From Gillisella vitis (GTDB lineage: Bacteria; Pseudomonadota; Alphaproteobacteria; Rhizobiales; Rhizobiaceae), in assembly GCF_014204625.1 (NCBI RefSeq), contig NZ_JACHLU010000011.1, forward strand, positions 1-64,000: DNA of 64,000 bases, given 5' to 3'. Made by a program: the position numbers and the translations under genes. The notes beneath the pieces are model-generated. The model saw only the letters and a list, made by a program, of their open reading frames with translations, ran no database searches and was not told where the DNA came from. Of this stretch, positions 35,880-46,000 are shown in pieces (the stretch's first letter is position 1; each line of letters starts with the position of its first letter).

Positions 35880-38800
35880 TCCTGATGCGCTGCCAGACTC
35901 TGATGATCCCAAGGTCTGGATTGACTGGACAACCTCCAAACAGGCCACAGCGTCCGACCCGACCCGCTCGGCCTGGGTGTCGGCCAATGCCGGATCAGGC
36001 AAGACTCATGTGCTGACCCAGCGGGTCATTCGCCTGTTGCTGGCCGGGGCGCGGCCCTCATCCATTCTCTGCCTGACCTACACAAAGGCGGCGGCTTCAG
36101 AAATGTCCAACCGCGTGTTTGACCGGCTGGCAGAATGGGCGACCTTGCCGGATGAGGCCCTTTCCAAACGTATTGAAGATATTGAAAAAATCCCGCCCGA
36201 CACCTTCAAGATTGCCGAGGCGCGGCGGCTGTTTGCCCGCGCACTGGAAACACCCGGCGGGTTGAAAATCCAGACCATCCACGCTTTTTGCGAATCGCTC
36301 CTGCATCAATTTCCGCTGGAAGCCAATGTGGCCGGGCATTTTTCGGTACTGGATGATCGCGCCGCTTCCGTGCTGTTGTCAGACGCCCGCCGTTCACTGC
36401 TGACGGCCACCGCCACAGAGGATGATGCCGAACTGGCCGAGGCCTTTGCTGAAGTCTTGAGTTTGGGCGACGAGTTCGGGCTGGAAAACCTGCTGTCTGA
36501 CATCATTGCCAACCGCCATGCCGTGCGCGGATTTCTGGCCCAGGCCCGCAAGCAAGGCGGGATAGACGCCACTTTGCGGCGGGCGCTTGGCCTTGGGGAC
36601 GATGAAACCGAGCAATCCTTGGCAGAAGCCTATTGGCCACTGGCGGGTCTCAGCGGCTCAACGCTCTCGCTCTATATCGATCTTGCCTTCAGCAAAGGCG
36701 GCGTCAAGGTGCAGGATACCGCACACTTGCTGGAGCGGGCTGTGCGCCAGACAGACGCCATCATGCGGGTTAACTTGCTGGATGAAGCCTTTCACACCTC
36801 AACTGATAAGCCCAAAGCCGATGTGTCGCTGATTGCCGCTGCCATGAAAAAGGCGGCACCGGAGCTGACCGATGCCGTCATCGCTGCCCGTGAACATGTG
36901 GTGGCCTGCCGCGAACGCTTGCGGGTCTATCGATTGTTCAAGGCCACCAAGGCCGCTCTCACCTTGGCCGAGCGGCTGAGCCTTGACTATGAGGAGCTGA
37001 AAAAACGCAGCAGCCAGCTGGATTTTGAAGACCTGATTGCCCGCACTGCCGAGCTTTTAACCCGTAGCACCGTTGGTCCATGGGTACATTACAAGCTGGA
37101 TCAAGGCATTGACCATATTCTGGTGGACGAAGCGCAAGATACCAGTCCGGTGCAATGGGCGGTTATCCGCTCCCTGCGCGAGGATTTCTTCTCCGGCCAG
37201 AGTGCGCGATCTGTGCGCCGCACCTTCTTTGCCGTGGGCGATGAAAAGCAGTCGATCTATTCGTTTCAGGGGGCAAAACCAGAGCGGTTCTCGCAAGAAG
37301 CGACCGATACCGAGCGCGAAGTGGCCCGTGGCGGCGAAAATTTCAGCACCGTGCGCCTGCCGCTGTCGTTCCGCTCCACGCAGGCGGTTCTCTCAGCCGT
37401 GGATCAGGTGTTTGCGGATGGGGCCAATGCGCGCGGTCTTTCGGCCACGAATGAGCCGGTGGTGCATATGTCCAGCCGCAGCGGCCATCCCGGCGCGGTG
37501 GAAGTGTGGCAGATGGTGGCCCCGGAAGGAGTGGACAATGATGACGACTGGACGGCCCCTTTCGATGCCACACCGGAGAGTGCGCCTTCTGCCATTCTCG
37601 CCCGGCGCATTGCCCAGCGTATTGAGGCGATGATTGGCTGTGAAACCATTGTCGAAAAGGGTGTTGAGCGGTTTATTCATGCTGGAGACATTCTCATTCT
37701 GGTGCGAAAGCGCGGCGCTTTCGTCAATGCCCTGACTCGGGCGTTGAAGCGACGCAACAATATCCCTGTGGCCGGTGCCGACCGATTAAAGCTGACGGGC
37801 CACATTGCCATACAGGATCTGATGGCCCTTGGCCGCTTTGCGCTGCTCACCGCCGATGATCTGTCTTTGGCGGCCCTTTTGAAAAGCCCGCTGTTCAATC
37901 TCACGGAAGAGGATGTGTTTGAGGTCTCGGCCCGGCGCGGTGATACCAGCGTGTTTGCTGAAATCCGCCGTTTGGCGGAAGAGGGTTCAGAGACATGGGT
38001 TTCTGTCGCTACCCGGCTACTGGACTATCAAACACTGGCGCGGGACTTGCCACCCCATGATTTTTACGCCCGCATTCTTGGTCCCCTCGGTGGGCGCCGC
38101 GCCTTTCTGGGGCGGTTGGGCAGTGAAGTCAGCGATATTCTCGATGAATTTCTGACCTTTGCCCTCGCCCATGAGCAATCGGGCCTGCCGGGGCTGCAAT
38201 CCTTCATCACCATGCTGGAGCTGGAAGGCCCGGAGGTCAAGCGTGAGCAGGACAAGGAACGCAGTGAAGTGCGTGTCATGACTGTGCACGCCTCCAAGGG
38301 ATTGGAAGCGCCCATTGTGTTTCTGGTCGATGATGGCTCCAAAGCGTTCAACCACACCCATCTGCCCAAATTCCGCATGATCTCCTCACAGGATGGTGAG
38401 ACGGAGTTTCCGATCTGGGCACCGGTCAAGGCGGTGGACAATGCCATGGTCAGTGCCGATGTGGCCCGGCGCAAACAGGCGACGGAAGAGGAATATCGCC
38501 GCCTGCTCTATGTGGGCATGACCCGTGCCGCCGACCGTCTGGTGGTCTGCGGCTATCGCGGCAAATTGCAGCAAAGCGAGGTCTGGCATGAAATGATCTC
38601 CAACACGCTGCAACTGAATGACATCCATTGCCACCGCCAGACTTTTTCGGGGCCGGAGGGGGATTGGCAAGGTCTGCTCTGGCAACCGCCCGGTGCGCGG
38701 GCACATTTTGAAAGGCACGAGGCACGCGGGGCGATCAAGATGCGGGAGCCTTTGCCGGAGGCATTGCTGCGCCCGGCACCGCCACCGCCACGACTGCCGC

Positions 38801-39441
38801 GCCCGCTCAGCCCATCGGGGGCCGGGCTGAGCATTGATGATGACGACGGTGATCTGATGCTCACCTCACCACTGTTTGACAAGGGGCAGGATGCCGGGCT
38901 TGCTCTGCAACGGGGCCGCATTGCCCACCGCATGTTGCAAATGCTGCCGGGCCTGCCTGTGGCAGAGCGTGAAGCTGCCGCGAAACGGTATGGAGAACGG
39001 GCTGCGCGTTTCTGGCCCAAGGCTGAGCGTGAAACGCTGGTGTCAGGTATTTTGCAGATTTTGGCGCATCCGGTGCTGGCTGATGTCTTTAGCGGCCATG
39101 GGCAGGCCGAGCTTTCGATTATGGGCACCATTCGCCTTGGTCCTGAGCTTCGTGCGGTGTCTGGTCGGATTGACCGGATTGCCGTGACCGAGACAAAAAT
39201 TATTTTGCTGGATTATAAAACCAACCGCCAGCCACCAACGCGGCCAGAAGACGTGCCGTTTTCCCACACAGCCCAGCTGGCCATCTATCGGGAATTGTTG
39301 AAGCCTCTTTATCCGGGCAAGCCGATAGACTGTATTCTTGTCTATACGGAAGGGCCGCATGTTGTGACGCTGACAGAGGATGGAATGAGCCATGCGCTGC
39401 AAGCACTTCAGCCCGCATCAGAAGACCACATTGAAATCTGA
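35869..39441 (+). CDS. addA: Double-strand break repair helicase-nuclease AddA
   Basis: A 1190-aa UvrD-family helicase plus nuclease. The Walker A motif AGSGKTHV is at residues 41-48. ILVDEAQDTSP is the Walker B, FAVGDEKQSIYSFQGA motif III, VMTVHASKGLEAP motif V and RLLYVGMTRAADRL motif VI. The C-terminal exonuclease domain has GRIAHRMLQ and LLDYKTNR. It forms AddAB with the product of the overlapping addB. A start at 35872 (second ATG) is equally possible. trxA follows after 49 nt. Confidence 0.96.
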   Translation: MMSNPDALPDSDDPKVWIDWTTSKQATASDPTRSAWVSANAGSGKTHVLTQRVIRLLLAGARPSSILCLTYTKAAASEMSNRVFDRLAEWATLPDEALSKRIEDIEKIPPDTFKIAEARRLFARALETPGGLKIQTIHAFCESLLHQFPLEANVAGHFSVLDDRAASVLLSDARRSLLTATATEDDAELAEAFAEVLSLGDEFGLENLLSDIIANRHAVRGFLAQARKQGGIDATLRRALGLGDDETEQSLAEAYWPLAGLSGSTLSLYIDLAFSKGGVKVQDTAHLLERAVRQTDAIMRVNLLDEAFHTSTDKPKADVSLIAAAMKKAAPELTDAVIAAREHVVACRERLRVYRLFKATKAALTLAERLSLDYEELKKRSSQLDFEDLIARTAELLTRSTVGPWVHYKLDQGIDHILVDEAQDTSPVQWAVIRSLREDFFSGQSARSVRRTFFAVGDEKQSIYSFQGAKPERFSQEATDTEREVARGGENFSTVRLPLSFRSTQAVLSAVDQVFADGANARGLSATNEPVVHMSSRSGHPGAVEVWQMVAPEGVDNDDDWTAPFDATPESAPSAILARRIAQRIEAMIGCETIVEKGVERFIHAGDILILVRKRGAFVNALTRALKRRNNIPVAGADRLKLTGHIAIQDLMALGRFALLTADDLSLAALLKSPLFNLTEEDVFEVSARRGDTSVFAEIRRLAEEGSETWVSVATRLLDYQTLARDLPPHDFYARILGPLGGRRAFLGRLGSEVSDILDEFLTFALAHEQSGLPGLQSFITMLELEGPEVKREQDKERSEVRVMTVHASKGLEAPIVFLVDDGSKAFNHTHLPKFRMISSQDGETEFPIWAPVKAVDNAMVSADVARRKQATEEEYRRLLYVGMTRAADRLVVCGYRGKLQQSEVWHEMISNTLQLNDIHCHRQTFSGPEGDWQGLLWQPPGARAHFERHEARGAIKMREPLPEALLRPAPPPPRLPRPLSPSGAGLSIDDDDGDLMLTSPLFDKGQDAGLALQRGRIAHRMLQMLPGLPVAEREAAAKRYGERAARFWPKAERETLVSGILQILAHPVLADVFSGHGQAELSIMGTIRLGPELRAVSGRIDRIAVTETKIILLDYKTNRQPPTRPEDVPFSHTAQLAIYRELLKPLYPGKPIDCILVYTEGPHVVTLTEDGMSHALQALQPASEDHIEI

Positions 39442-39490
39442 CTGATTATCATCATATATGTGACAACAGCATTTCTCCAAGGAGCAGCCA

Positions 39491-39811
39491 ATGGCGACCG
39501 TAAAAGTCGATAGTAACAATTTCGAAGCAGAAGTTCTGCAATCCGTAGAACCTGTTGTCGTGGATTTCTGGGCAGAATGGTGCGGCCCATGCAAAATGAT
39601 CGCTCCAAGCCTCGATGAAATCTCCGTTGAACTGGCTGGCAAGGTGAAAATCGCCAAGCTCAACATTGATGAAAACCCGGAACTGGCCGCCAAGTTTGGC
39701 GTACGCTCCATTCCGACGCTTGCCATGTTCAAGGGCGGCGAAGTGGCCGACATCAAGGTTGGCGCATCGCCCAAGACCGCTTTGTCCAGCTGGATTTCCA
39801 GCGCAGCCTGA
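39491..39811 (+). CDS. trxA: Thioredoxin
   Basis: A 106-aa classical thioredoxin. The redox site WCGPC (Cys31/Cys34) lies in [12 protein letters not shown], and the cis-proline loop is [15 protein letters not shown] lies just upstream of the ATG. It reduces cytosolic disulfides with thioredoxin reductase. Its position right after addA is conserved in rhizobia. Confidence 0.97.
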   Translation: MATVKVDSNNFEAEVLQSVEPVVVDFWAEWCGPCKMIAPSLDEISVELAGKVKIAKLNIDENPELAAKFGVRSIPTLAMFKGGEVADIKVGASPKTALSSWISSAA

Positions 39812-39830
39812 TCTGGTCAGCATCATCAGC

Positions 39831-39858
39831 AAAAAGCCCGGTCATGCCGGGCTTTTTT
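39831..39858. terminator. Bidirectional terminator between trxA and folC
   Basis: AAGCCCGG (39834-39841) pairs with CCGGGCTT (39847-39854), with A and T runs on the two sides. It serves trxA on the plus strand and folC on the minus strand. Confidence 0.92.
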
Positions 39859-39865
39859 ATGTGCT

Positions 39866-41209
39866 TTACGTCGGCGGCGTACCATTATCGGCCAGCACAT
39901 TGCCAACCAGATAAAGCGAGCCGCCAATCAGAATACGCGGTGGTTTTTCGCTACCATCACGCCGATCCCGAATCGCTTCCAGAGCCTCAGCCACAGACGA
40001 TACCGGCGTTGCGGCAATGCCCGCATCATAGGCGGCTGTGGCCAGAGCAACCGGGTCGAGGGCGGCATCGGTTCCGCGAATCGGCACCGTGAATACATGC
40101 ACAGCCAAGCCTTCAAAGGCTTTGAAATAGCCATGCGGCTCCTTGGTGTTGAGCATACCGATAATCAGATAAAGCCTGCGCGACTGGCGCTCTTCAAAGC
40201 CTGCCATAGCCTCGGCAATCACCTCGCCTGCACCGGGATTATGGCCACCATCCACCCAGATTTCGGAGAATTTCGGTGCATGTTCCACCAGCAGGCCTTC
40301 ATTCAGCCTTTGCAGGCGACCGGGCCATTCGACGCTGCCCATAGCCGCTTCTGCCATGGCCTGCGTGACCGTAAAGCCCGCAGCACGCACCGCACGAATG
40401 GCGCTCGCTGCGTTGGCATATTGGTGACGACCGGGCAATCTGGGCAGAGACAAATCCATCAAGCCGGTTTCATCCTGATAAACCAGCCTGCCGTGCTCTT
40501 CAAATGCCAGAAAATCCTGGCCAAACACGACATGGGGGCAATCCAGTCGTTCAGCTGTCTCCACCAGCGTCTCACGGGCCGCTTCAAACTCCTGATGGCC
40601 AATCACCACCGGGCAATTTTTCTTCATGATTCCGGCTTTTTCCGCCGCAATCAGCTCCACCCGGTCTCCCAGATAGGCTTGATGATCAAACGAGATTGGC
40701 ATGATCACCGACACAGCGGGCGTATCCACCACATTGGTGCAATCCAGCCGTCCGCCCATACCCACTTCCATGATCACCACATCGGCAGGGATTTCGGAAA
40801 ACAGCAAAAACGCCGCAGCGGTGAGAATTTCAAACACCGTGATCGCCTGACCATCATTGGCTATGGCAACCCGACGAAGGGCATCGGCCAGAACCGCATC
40901 CTCCACCAAAGCCCCGCGCCCACCTTTGACGCCAATGCGATACCGCTCGTGCCAATTGACCAGATGCGGTGATGTGTGGACATGCACGGCGAGGCCCGCC
41001 TGCTCTAAAAGCGCACGGGAAAAGGCGGTAAACGAGCCTTTGCCATTGGTGCCCGCCACATGGATAACGGGCGGCAATTTATCCTGCGGGTTGCCCAGCA
41101 CCGCCAAAAGGCGGCGCATACGCCCAAGGGTCATATCAAAACCCTTGGGATGCAGGCTCATCAATTCATCAATAACCTGTTCAGCCTGGCTTGCGGCTAT
41201 GTCTGTCAT
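39866..41209 (-). CDS. folC: Folylpolyglutamate synthase / dihydrofolate synthase
   Basis: About 447 aa, Mur-ligase fold. The ATP loop is HVAGTNGKGSFTAFSRA, the substrate segments TSPHLVNWHERYRI and GGRLDCTNVVD are typical, and WVDGGHNPGAGEV marks the C-terminal domain. It adds glutamate to dihydropteroate and folates. The ATG at 41209 is preferred; a TTG at 41221 is possible. It follows accD by 45 nt on the minus strand, the accD-folC pair also seen in other bacteria. Confidence 0.96.
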   Translation of the reverse strand: MTDIAASQAEQVIDELMSLHPKGFDMTLGRMRRLLAVLGNPQDKLPPVIHVAGTNGKGSFTAFSRALLEQAGLAVHVHTSPHLVNWHERYRIGVKGGRGALVEDAVLADALRRVAIANDGQAITVFEILTAAAFLLFSEIPADVVIMEVGMGGRLDCTNVVDTPAVSVIMPISFDHQAYLGDRVELIAAEKAGIMKKNCPVVIGHQEFEAARETLVETAERLDCPHVVFGQDFLAFEEHGRLVYQDETGLMDLSLPRLPGRHQYANAASAIRAVRAAGFTVTQAMAEAAMGSVEWPGRLQRLNEGLLVEHAPKFSEIWVDGGHNPGAGEVIAEAMAGFEERQSRRLYLIIGMLNTKEPHGYFKAFEGLAVHVFTVPIRGTDAALDPVALATAAYDAGIAATPVSSVAEALEAIRDRRDGSEKPPRILIGGSLYLVGNVLADNGTPPT

Positions 41210-41254
41210 GTCGGTATCCAAGGCTTACAGGGTATTTATGTATCTATTATCGGC

Positions 41255-42163
41255 TCAGGCAGAAACTGAGCGCGATGCGTCAACAATCGACAGCTTGCCG
41301 CTGTCAACATTTGCAGGCTTGCGGGTCATGATTTTCAGCACACGCGCCAGCGTGTCTGGAATATCATGGCGCTTGACCACCATATCAACCATACCATGCT
41401 CAAGCAGGTATTCCGATGTCTGGAAACCTTCCGGCAGTTTTTCGCGGATGGTCTGCTCAATCACGCGCTTGCCGGCAAAGCAGATTTCAGCGCCCGGCTC
41501 GGCCATATGCAGATCACCCAGCATGGCGTAGGAGGCGGTCACGCCACCCGTTGTCGGGTTGGTCAGCACCACGATATAGGGCAGGCCCGCTTCTTTCAGC
41601 ATGTTGACCACAACAGTGGTGCGCGGCAGCTGCATCAATGACAGAATGCCTTCCTGCATACGGGCACCGCCCGAGGCGGGGAACATCACCAGCGGGCATT
41701 TCTCGGCAATGGCGCGCTCGAACGCCTTGACGATGGCCTCACCGGCGGCAATGCCGAGCGATCCCCCCATGAAATTGAATTCATGGACAACAGCCACTAA
41801 CTTCAACCCCTGAACTGTGCCAACACCGGCCAGAATCGTATCTTCCTGCTCGGTCTTGGTGCGGCTGTCTTTCAAACGATCGGCGTATTTTTTGGAATCG
41901 CGGAACTTCAGCGGGTCCTGCGCCACCTTTGGCTGGGCCAATGCTTCAAACTGACCGCCATCAAACAGGTCAATCAGACGCGCCTTGGCGGGCATCTTCA
42001 TATGATAACCAGAGGCCGGGATGACCCACTTGTTCTGTTCCAGATCCTTGTGGAACACCATTTCCCCGGTTTCCGGGCACTTGATCCAGAGATTTTCGGG
42101 CACATCGCGGCGGCCCAACATGGAATTAATGCGCGGACGAACGTAATTTGTAAGCCAATTCAC
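41255..42163 (-). CDS. accD: Acetyl-CoA carboxylase carboxyltransferase subunit beta
   Basis: 302 aa. It transfers the carboxyl from biotin-BCCP to acetyl-CoA with AccA. The crotonase-like fold shows [26 protein letters not shown] and [16 protein letters not shown]. Unlike the E. coli protein, the N-terminal four-cysteine zinc ribbon is not intact: only the Cys of [12 protein letters not shown] is seen. A GTG start at 42163 ([16 protein letters not shown]) is chosen because AGGAG lies 8 nt upstream and the sequence matches the usual N-terminus. Confidence 0.95.
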   Translation of the reverse strand: MNWLTNYVRPRINSMLGRRDVPENLWIKCPETGEMVFHKDLEQNKWVIPASGYHMKMPAKARLIDLFDGGQFEALAQPKVAQDPLKFRDSKKYADRLKDSRTKTEQEDTILAGVGTVQGLKLVAVVHEFNFMGGSLGIAAGEAIVKAFERAIAEKCPLVMFPASGGARMQEGILSLMQLPRTTVVVNMLKEAGLPYIVVLTNPTTGGVTASYAMLGDLHMAEPGAEICFAGKRVIEQTIREKLPEGFQTSEYLLEHGMVDMVVKRHDIPDTLARVLKIMTRKPANVDSGKLSIVDASRSVSA

Positions 42164-42191
42164 TGAAAACACTCCTGGCTGGCACAATTCT

Positions 42192-42272
42192 CCGGGAAGG
42201 AGAAAAACAGTTTCCCGGCACTGAATTGCTTTAAATCTATAATGTGGAGGGTGGTATCATGCGACACCCTCC
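42192..42272 (-). other. Two hairpins between trpA and accD
   Basis: GGAGGGTG (42246-42253) pairs with CACCCTCC (42265-42272), and CCGGGAA (42192-42198) pairs with TTCCCGG (42212-42218). The first lies 29 nt after the trpA stop and may mark the 3' end of trpFBA mRNA, although no T run follows. The second lies in the accD leader. Confidence 0.4.
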
Positions 42273-42300
42273 CCCACGGCAATAGCCCAGTTTAGAAGGA

Positions 42301-43140
42301 CTATTCGGCAGCCGCAAGACGCGCCGTGTGAACACCACTCGCAAGACCGCGCACCAGTGTCACCACGGACTGCACTGTATCGGCACTTGCCTGACCATCC
42401 TTGGTCAGGCTGAGGGCGACCTGATTGACAATCGCGGTTCCCACCACAACGCCATCCGCATTGGCACCAATCAGCCGCGCGTGCTCTGCTGTCTTCACGC
42501 CAAAGCCAACGCAGATCGGCAGATCCGTATGCGCCTTGATCCGCTGAACCGCACCGGCCACCTTGGATGGGTCCGGCAAGGCTGATCCGGTGATGCCGTT
42601 CATGGAGACGTAATAGACAAAGCCGGAGGTGTTTTGCAGCACCTTCGGCAGACGCTTTTCATCGGTGGTCGGCGTGGCCAGACGGATGAAATTGATGTCG
42701 CGGGTACGGGCTGGCAGGCAAAGCTCGTCATCCATTTCCGGCGGCAAGTCTACGACGATCAGACCATCAATGCCTGCTTCCAGCGCATCATCGAGGAATT
42801 TTTCAACGCCATAAATGTAGATGGGATTGTAATAGCCCATCAGCACGATGGGGGTTGCCTGATCAAATTCGCGGAATTTCCGCGCCATATCCAGTGTTTT
42901 GCCCAGGGTCTGCCCTGCTTTGAGCGAACGCTGTCCAGCGAGCTGAATTGCTGGCCCATCGGCCATCGGATCGGAAAAGGGCATCCCCAGTTCGATCACG
43001 TCAGAGCCTGCCGCAGGCAGCGCCTTCATGATCTCCAGCGAGGTTTCAAAATCCGGATCGCCGCCCATGAAATAGGTCACAAGGGCGGGACGGCCCTCCG
43101 CTTTCAGATCGGCAAAGCGCTTGTCCATACGCTCGGTCAT
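42301..43140 (-). CDS. trpA: Tryptophan synthase alpha chain
   Basis: A 279-aa TIM barrel that cleaves indole-3-glycerol phosphate. The catalytic Glu is in [16 protein letters not shown] and the catalytic Asp in [10 protein letters not shown]. The phosphate loops are [11 protein letters not shown] and GVVVGTAIV. It is the last gene of trpF-trpB-trpA and starts one base after trpB ends. Confidence 0.97.
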   Translation of the reverse strand: MTERMDKRFADLKAEGRPALVTYFMGGDPDFETSLEIMKALPAAGSDVIELGMPFSDPMADGPAIQLAGQRSLKAGQTLGKTLDMARKFREFDQATPIVLMGYYNPIYIYGVEKFLDDALEAGIDGLIVVDLPPEMDDELCLPARTRDINFIRLATPTTDEKRLPKVLQNTSGFVYYVSMNGITGSALPDPSKVAGAVQRIKAHTDLPICVGFGVKTAEHARLIGANADGVVVGTAIVNQVALSLTKDGQASADTVQSVVTLVRGLASGVHTARLAAAE

Positions 43141-43141
43141 A

Positions 43142-44362
43142 TCACAACTCCATTCCCAGAATTTTGCCGACGGTGAAGATGTCCTTGTCGCCGCGACCGC
43201 AGAGGTTCATCAGGATGATCTCATCCTTGCCCATCTTCGGCGCGCGCTTGATCACTTCCGCCAGAGCATGGCTTGGTTCCAGTGCCGGAATAATGCCCTC
43301 GGTGCGGGTCAGCATCTGGAAAGCGTCCAGCGCTTCAGTATCCATGATCGGCACATATTCCACCCGGCCCATGTCTTTCAGCCAGGAATGTTCAGGACCA
43401 ATGCCTGGATAATCCAGACCGGCTGAGATGGAATGACCTTCCTTGATCTGGCCGTCCGAATCTTGCAGCAGATAGGTACGGTTGCCATGCAAGACGCCGG
43501 GCGATCCGGCGGTCAGCGATGCGCAATGCTCTTCGCCTTCCAGACCCTTGCCGCCTGCTTCAACGCCAACAATGCGAACGCTCTTGTCATCGAGGAACGG
43601 ATGGAACAGGCCAATCGCATTGGAGCCACCGCCCACAGCCGCAACCAGCATATCGGGCAAACGGCCTTCCGCTTTCAGCATCTGTTCGCGGGCTTCTGAA
43701 CCAATCACCGACTGGAAATCGCGCACCATTTCGGGATAGGGATGCGGGCCCGCCGCCGTGCCAATCATGTAATAGGTGTCATCCACATTGGTGACCCAGT
43801 CGCGCAGGGCTTCGTTCATGGCATCTTTCAACGTGCCATGGCCAGAAGAGACCGCACGCACTTCCGCGCCCAGAAGCTTCATGCGGAACACATTCGGGGC
43901 CTGCCGCTCAACGTCAGTCGCACCCATATAAACGATGCAAGGCAGACCAAAACGGGCCGCCACGGTGGCCGAGGCCACGCCATGCTGACCGGCACCGGTT
44001 TCAGCAATGATGCGGGTCTTGCCCATGCGCTTGGCAAGCAGGATCTGGCCAAGACAATTGTTGATCTTGTGCGAGCCGGTGTGGTTCAGCTCATCGCGCT
44101 TGAAATAAATCTTGGCACCGCCAAGCTCGTTGGTCAGGCGCTCGGCAAAATACAGCGGGCTGGGGCGCCCGGTATAATGGGTGTTGAGGTGATCCAGTTC
44201 CGCCTTGAAGGTCGGATCGGTCTTGGCCTTTTCCCACTCGGCCTGAAGATCAAGGATCAGCGGCATCAAGGTTTCCGCAACAAAACGGCCACCGAAAATA
44301 CCGAAGCGGCCATCTTCATCCGGGCCTTCCCGGAAGGAATTGGGAATTGGGTTCTGGTTCAC
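43142..44362 (-). CDS. trpB: Tryptophan synthase beta chain
   Basis: A 406-aa PLP enzyme that joins indole and serine. PLP binds Lys99 in [14 protein letters not shown], the catalytic Glu lies in [12 protein letters not shown], and the phosphate loop is [12 protein letters not shown] start at 44362 overlaps the trpF stop as GTGA, giving translational coupling. Confidence 0.98.
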   Translation of the reverse strand: MNQNPIPNSFREGPDEDGRFGIFGGRFVAETLMPLILDLQAEWEKAKTDPTFKAELDHLNTHYTGRPSPLYFAERLTNELGGAKIYFKRDELNHTGSHKINNCLGQILLAKRMGKTRIIAETGAGQHGVASATVAARFGLPCIVYMGATDVERQAPNVFRMKLLGAEVRAVSSGHGTLKDAMNEALRDWVTNVDDTYYMIGTAAGPHPYPEMVRDFQSVIGSEAREQMLKAEGRLPDMLVAAVGGGSNAIGLFHPFLDDKSVRIVGVEAGGKGLEGEEHCASLTAGSPGVLHGNRTYLLQDSDGQIKEGHSISAGLDYPGIGPEHSWLKDMGRVEYVPIMDTEALDAFQMLTRTEGIIPALEPSHALAEVIKRAPKMGKDEIILMNLCGRGDKDIFTVGKILGMEL

Positions 44363-45057
44363 TTTGCACTCCCTGTCGTCGGGCCTGACACTGGCCCCGA
44401 AACTGATTTGGCCGATGTTGCCTGCCGGACACTCTCAACGAATTCTTCCATCTTTGCGAGATCCTTTACCCCCGGCGCGCTTTCCACGCCAGAGGACACA
44501 TCCAGACCCCGCGCACCCGTCTCTCTGAGCGCCTGCGCCACATTGTCCTTATGCAGCCCGCCCGAAAGCATGTAATCCACGTCTGCGTCAAGATTTTGCA
44601 GCAAACGCCAGTCAAATGTCACGCCATTGCCGCCCGGCAGCTCCGAGCCTGCGGGGGCCTTGGCGTCAAACAAAAACCGATCGACAATGCCTATATAGGG
44701 CTCAATCCGCTCCAGATCACCCGGCTCGCGGATAGAAAGCACTTTCATGATCGGAATACCGTAGAGCGCCTTGATCGTCAGCACCTGCTCCGGCGTCTCG
44801 TGGCCGTGCAATTGCAGAATATCGGGCTTCAGCAGATAAACAATGTCATCAAGATCATCATTGTCTGCATCCACCGTCACTGCGACAATTTTGGCACGGC
44901 CGCGGGCTTTTTCAGCAATGCGTCCGGCAATGTCTGGCTCAATATGGCGCGGGCTTTTTTCAAAGAAGATAAAGCCGATATGGGTCGCACCAAGGCTCAC
45001 GGCCTTTTCAACGGCCTCTTCGGTCTTCAATCCGCAAATTTTGACATCTGGTTTCAT
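44359..45057 (-). CDS. trpF: Phosphoribosylanthranilate isomerase
   Basis: A 232-aa barrel with the N-terminal [11 protein letters not shown] (catalytic Cys), a FDAKAP segment (here [10 protein letters not shown]), an LSGGL loop and [12 protein letters not shown] near the end. It is first in the trpFBA operon, as usual in alphaproteobacteria, and ends in an unusual [19 protein letters not shown] tail. No trp leader or attenuator is visible upstream in the 74 nt to the next gene. Confidence 0.96.
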   Translation of the reverse strand: MKPDVKICGLKTEEAVEKAVSLGATHIGFIFFEKSPRHIEPDIAGRIAEKARGRAKIVAVTVDADNDDLDDIVYLLKPDILQLHGHETPEQVLTIKALYGIPIMKVLSIREPGDLERIEPYIGIVDRFLFDAKAPAGSELPGGNGVTFDWRLLQNLDADVDYMLSGGLHKDNVAQALRETGARGLDVSSGVESAPGVKDLAKMEEFVESVRQATSAKSVSGPVSGPTTGSAK

Positions 45058-45131
45058 GACGCCGAAGTGACATGAAATGCTGTGCGAGTCGAGCCAAATT
45101 GCACGTTATCGCCGCTTGGAAGAGCGAAAAG

Positions 45132-45896
45132 TCAATCGAAATCGATGGCGTGCAACTCTGAGCCATGGCGTTTCAACCAGGCCTTGGCCTCATCCATCTG
45201 CGGGCACAACGTTTTGCACAACGCCCAGAATTGCGGGCCGTGGTTCATTTCTTTCAAATGCGCCACTTCGTGGGCGGCCAGATAGTCAATCACCTCTGAG
45301 GGGGCCATGACAATACGCCAGGAAAAGCTCAAATTGCCTTCCCATGAACAGGAGCCCCAGCGGCTGCGGGTATCTTTCATCGTCAGGCTTTTGGCGCGTT
45401 TGCCCAGACGTCCGGTGTGAATGGCCACCAGCCGATCCAGATCCAGTCGCGCTTCCTTTTTGAGAAAGGTTGAGAGCCTGCGGCCCAGATGCTCCTCATG
45501 GCCGCTGACCCGAATGACCGGCTCACCGTCCAACACCACCGCTTCAGTTATGCCGCGCAACTGGCCGGTGTGGTGAATGCGGTGCGCCACGCCGCGCAAG
45601 AGAATGCTTGCCCCTGCGCGGACTTTTGCATCGCCGGTAAACTTCGACAGTTTTGCTTCCAGCCAGCCACGATGGCGGTCAATGAAATCCGCCACATCGA
45701 CTTCGCGCACACCTTTGGGAATGGTCATTTTCAGGGCGCGGCCACCCGGCTCAATGCGAAGCGTGATGCGGGTAGCACGAAGGTTTTCCCGAATGGCAAG
45801 CGGCACCACACGCCCGGCCACATGCAAGTCGCGGCTCTCAGGCGTCTGTGGCTTTTTCAAAGCCCGCGTCGGCTTTCGCAAAAACTGAGGAAACAT
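45132..45896 (-). CDS. YgjP/SprT-like zinc metallopeptidase-fold protein
   Basis: A 254-aa M48-type protein of the YgjP (DUF45) family. Near the C-terminus AAHEVAHLKEMNHGPQFW contains HExxH plus a third His, the presumed zinc ligands. SRWGSCSWEGNLSFSWRIVM upstream is the family signature. The physiological substrate is unknown; no signal peptide is seen. It lies upstream of trpF on the same strand, 74 nt away. Confidence 0.87.
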   Translation of the reverse strand: MFPQFLRKPTRALKKPQTPESRDLHVAGRVVPLAIRENLRATRITLRIEPGGRALKMTIPKGVREVDVADFIDRHRGWLEAKLSKFTGDAKVRAGASILLRGVAHRIHHTGQLRGITEAVVLDGEPVIRVSGHEEHLGRRLSTFLKKEARLDLDRLVAIHTGRLGKRAKSLTMKDTRSRWGSCSWEGNLSFSWRIVMAPSEVIDYLAAHEVAHLKEMNHGPQFWALCKTLCPQMDEAKAWLKRHGSELHAIDFD

Positions 45897-45949
45897 CTGG
45901 GCCTTTTATCTGACAAGCGGCCCTGATTTCTCCTGCACAAAAGCGAACC

Positions 45950-45986
45950 GCATAAAGGGTGGTATTGCAAAAACCACCCTTTATGC
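45950..45986. repeat. 14-bp perfect inverted repeat
   Basis: GCATAAAGGGTGGT (45950-45963) and ACCACCCTTTATGC (45973-45986) pair perfectly around a 9-nt loop. It begins 14 nt after the siderophore receptor stop codon on the minus strand. No T run follows on that strand, so it is either a 3' stabilising hairpin or an imperfect terminator. Confidence 0.6.
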
Positions 45987-46000
45987 AACAGATTTGAGCG

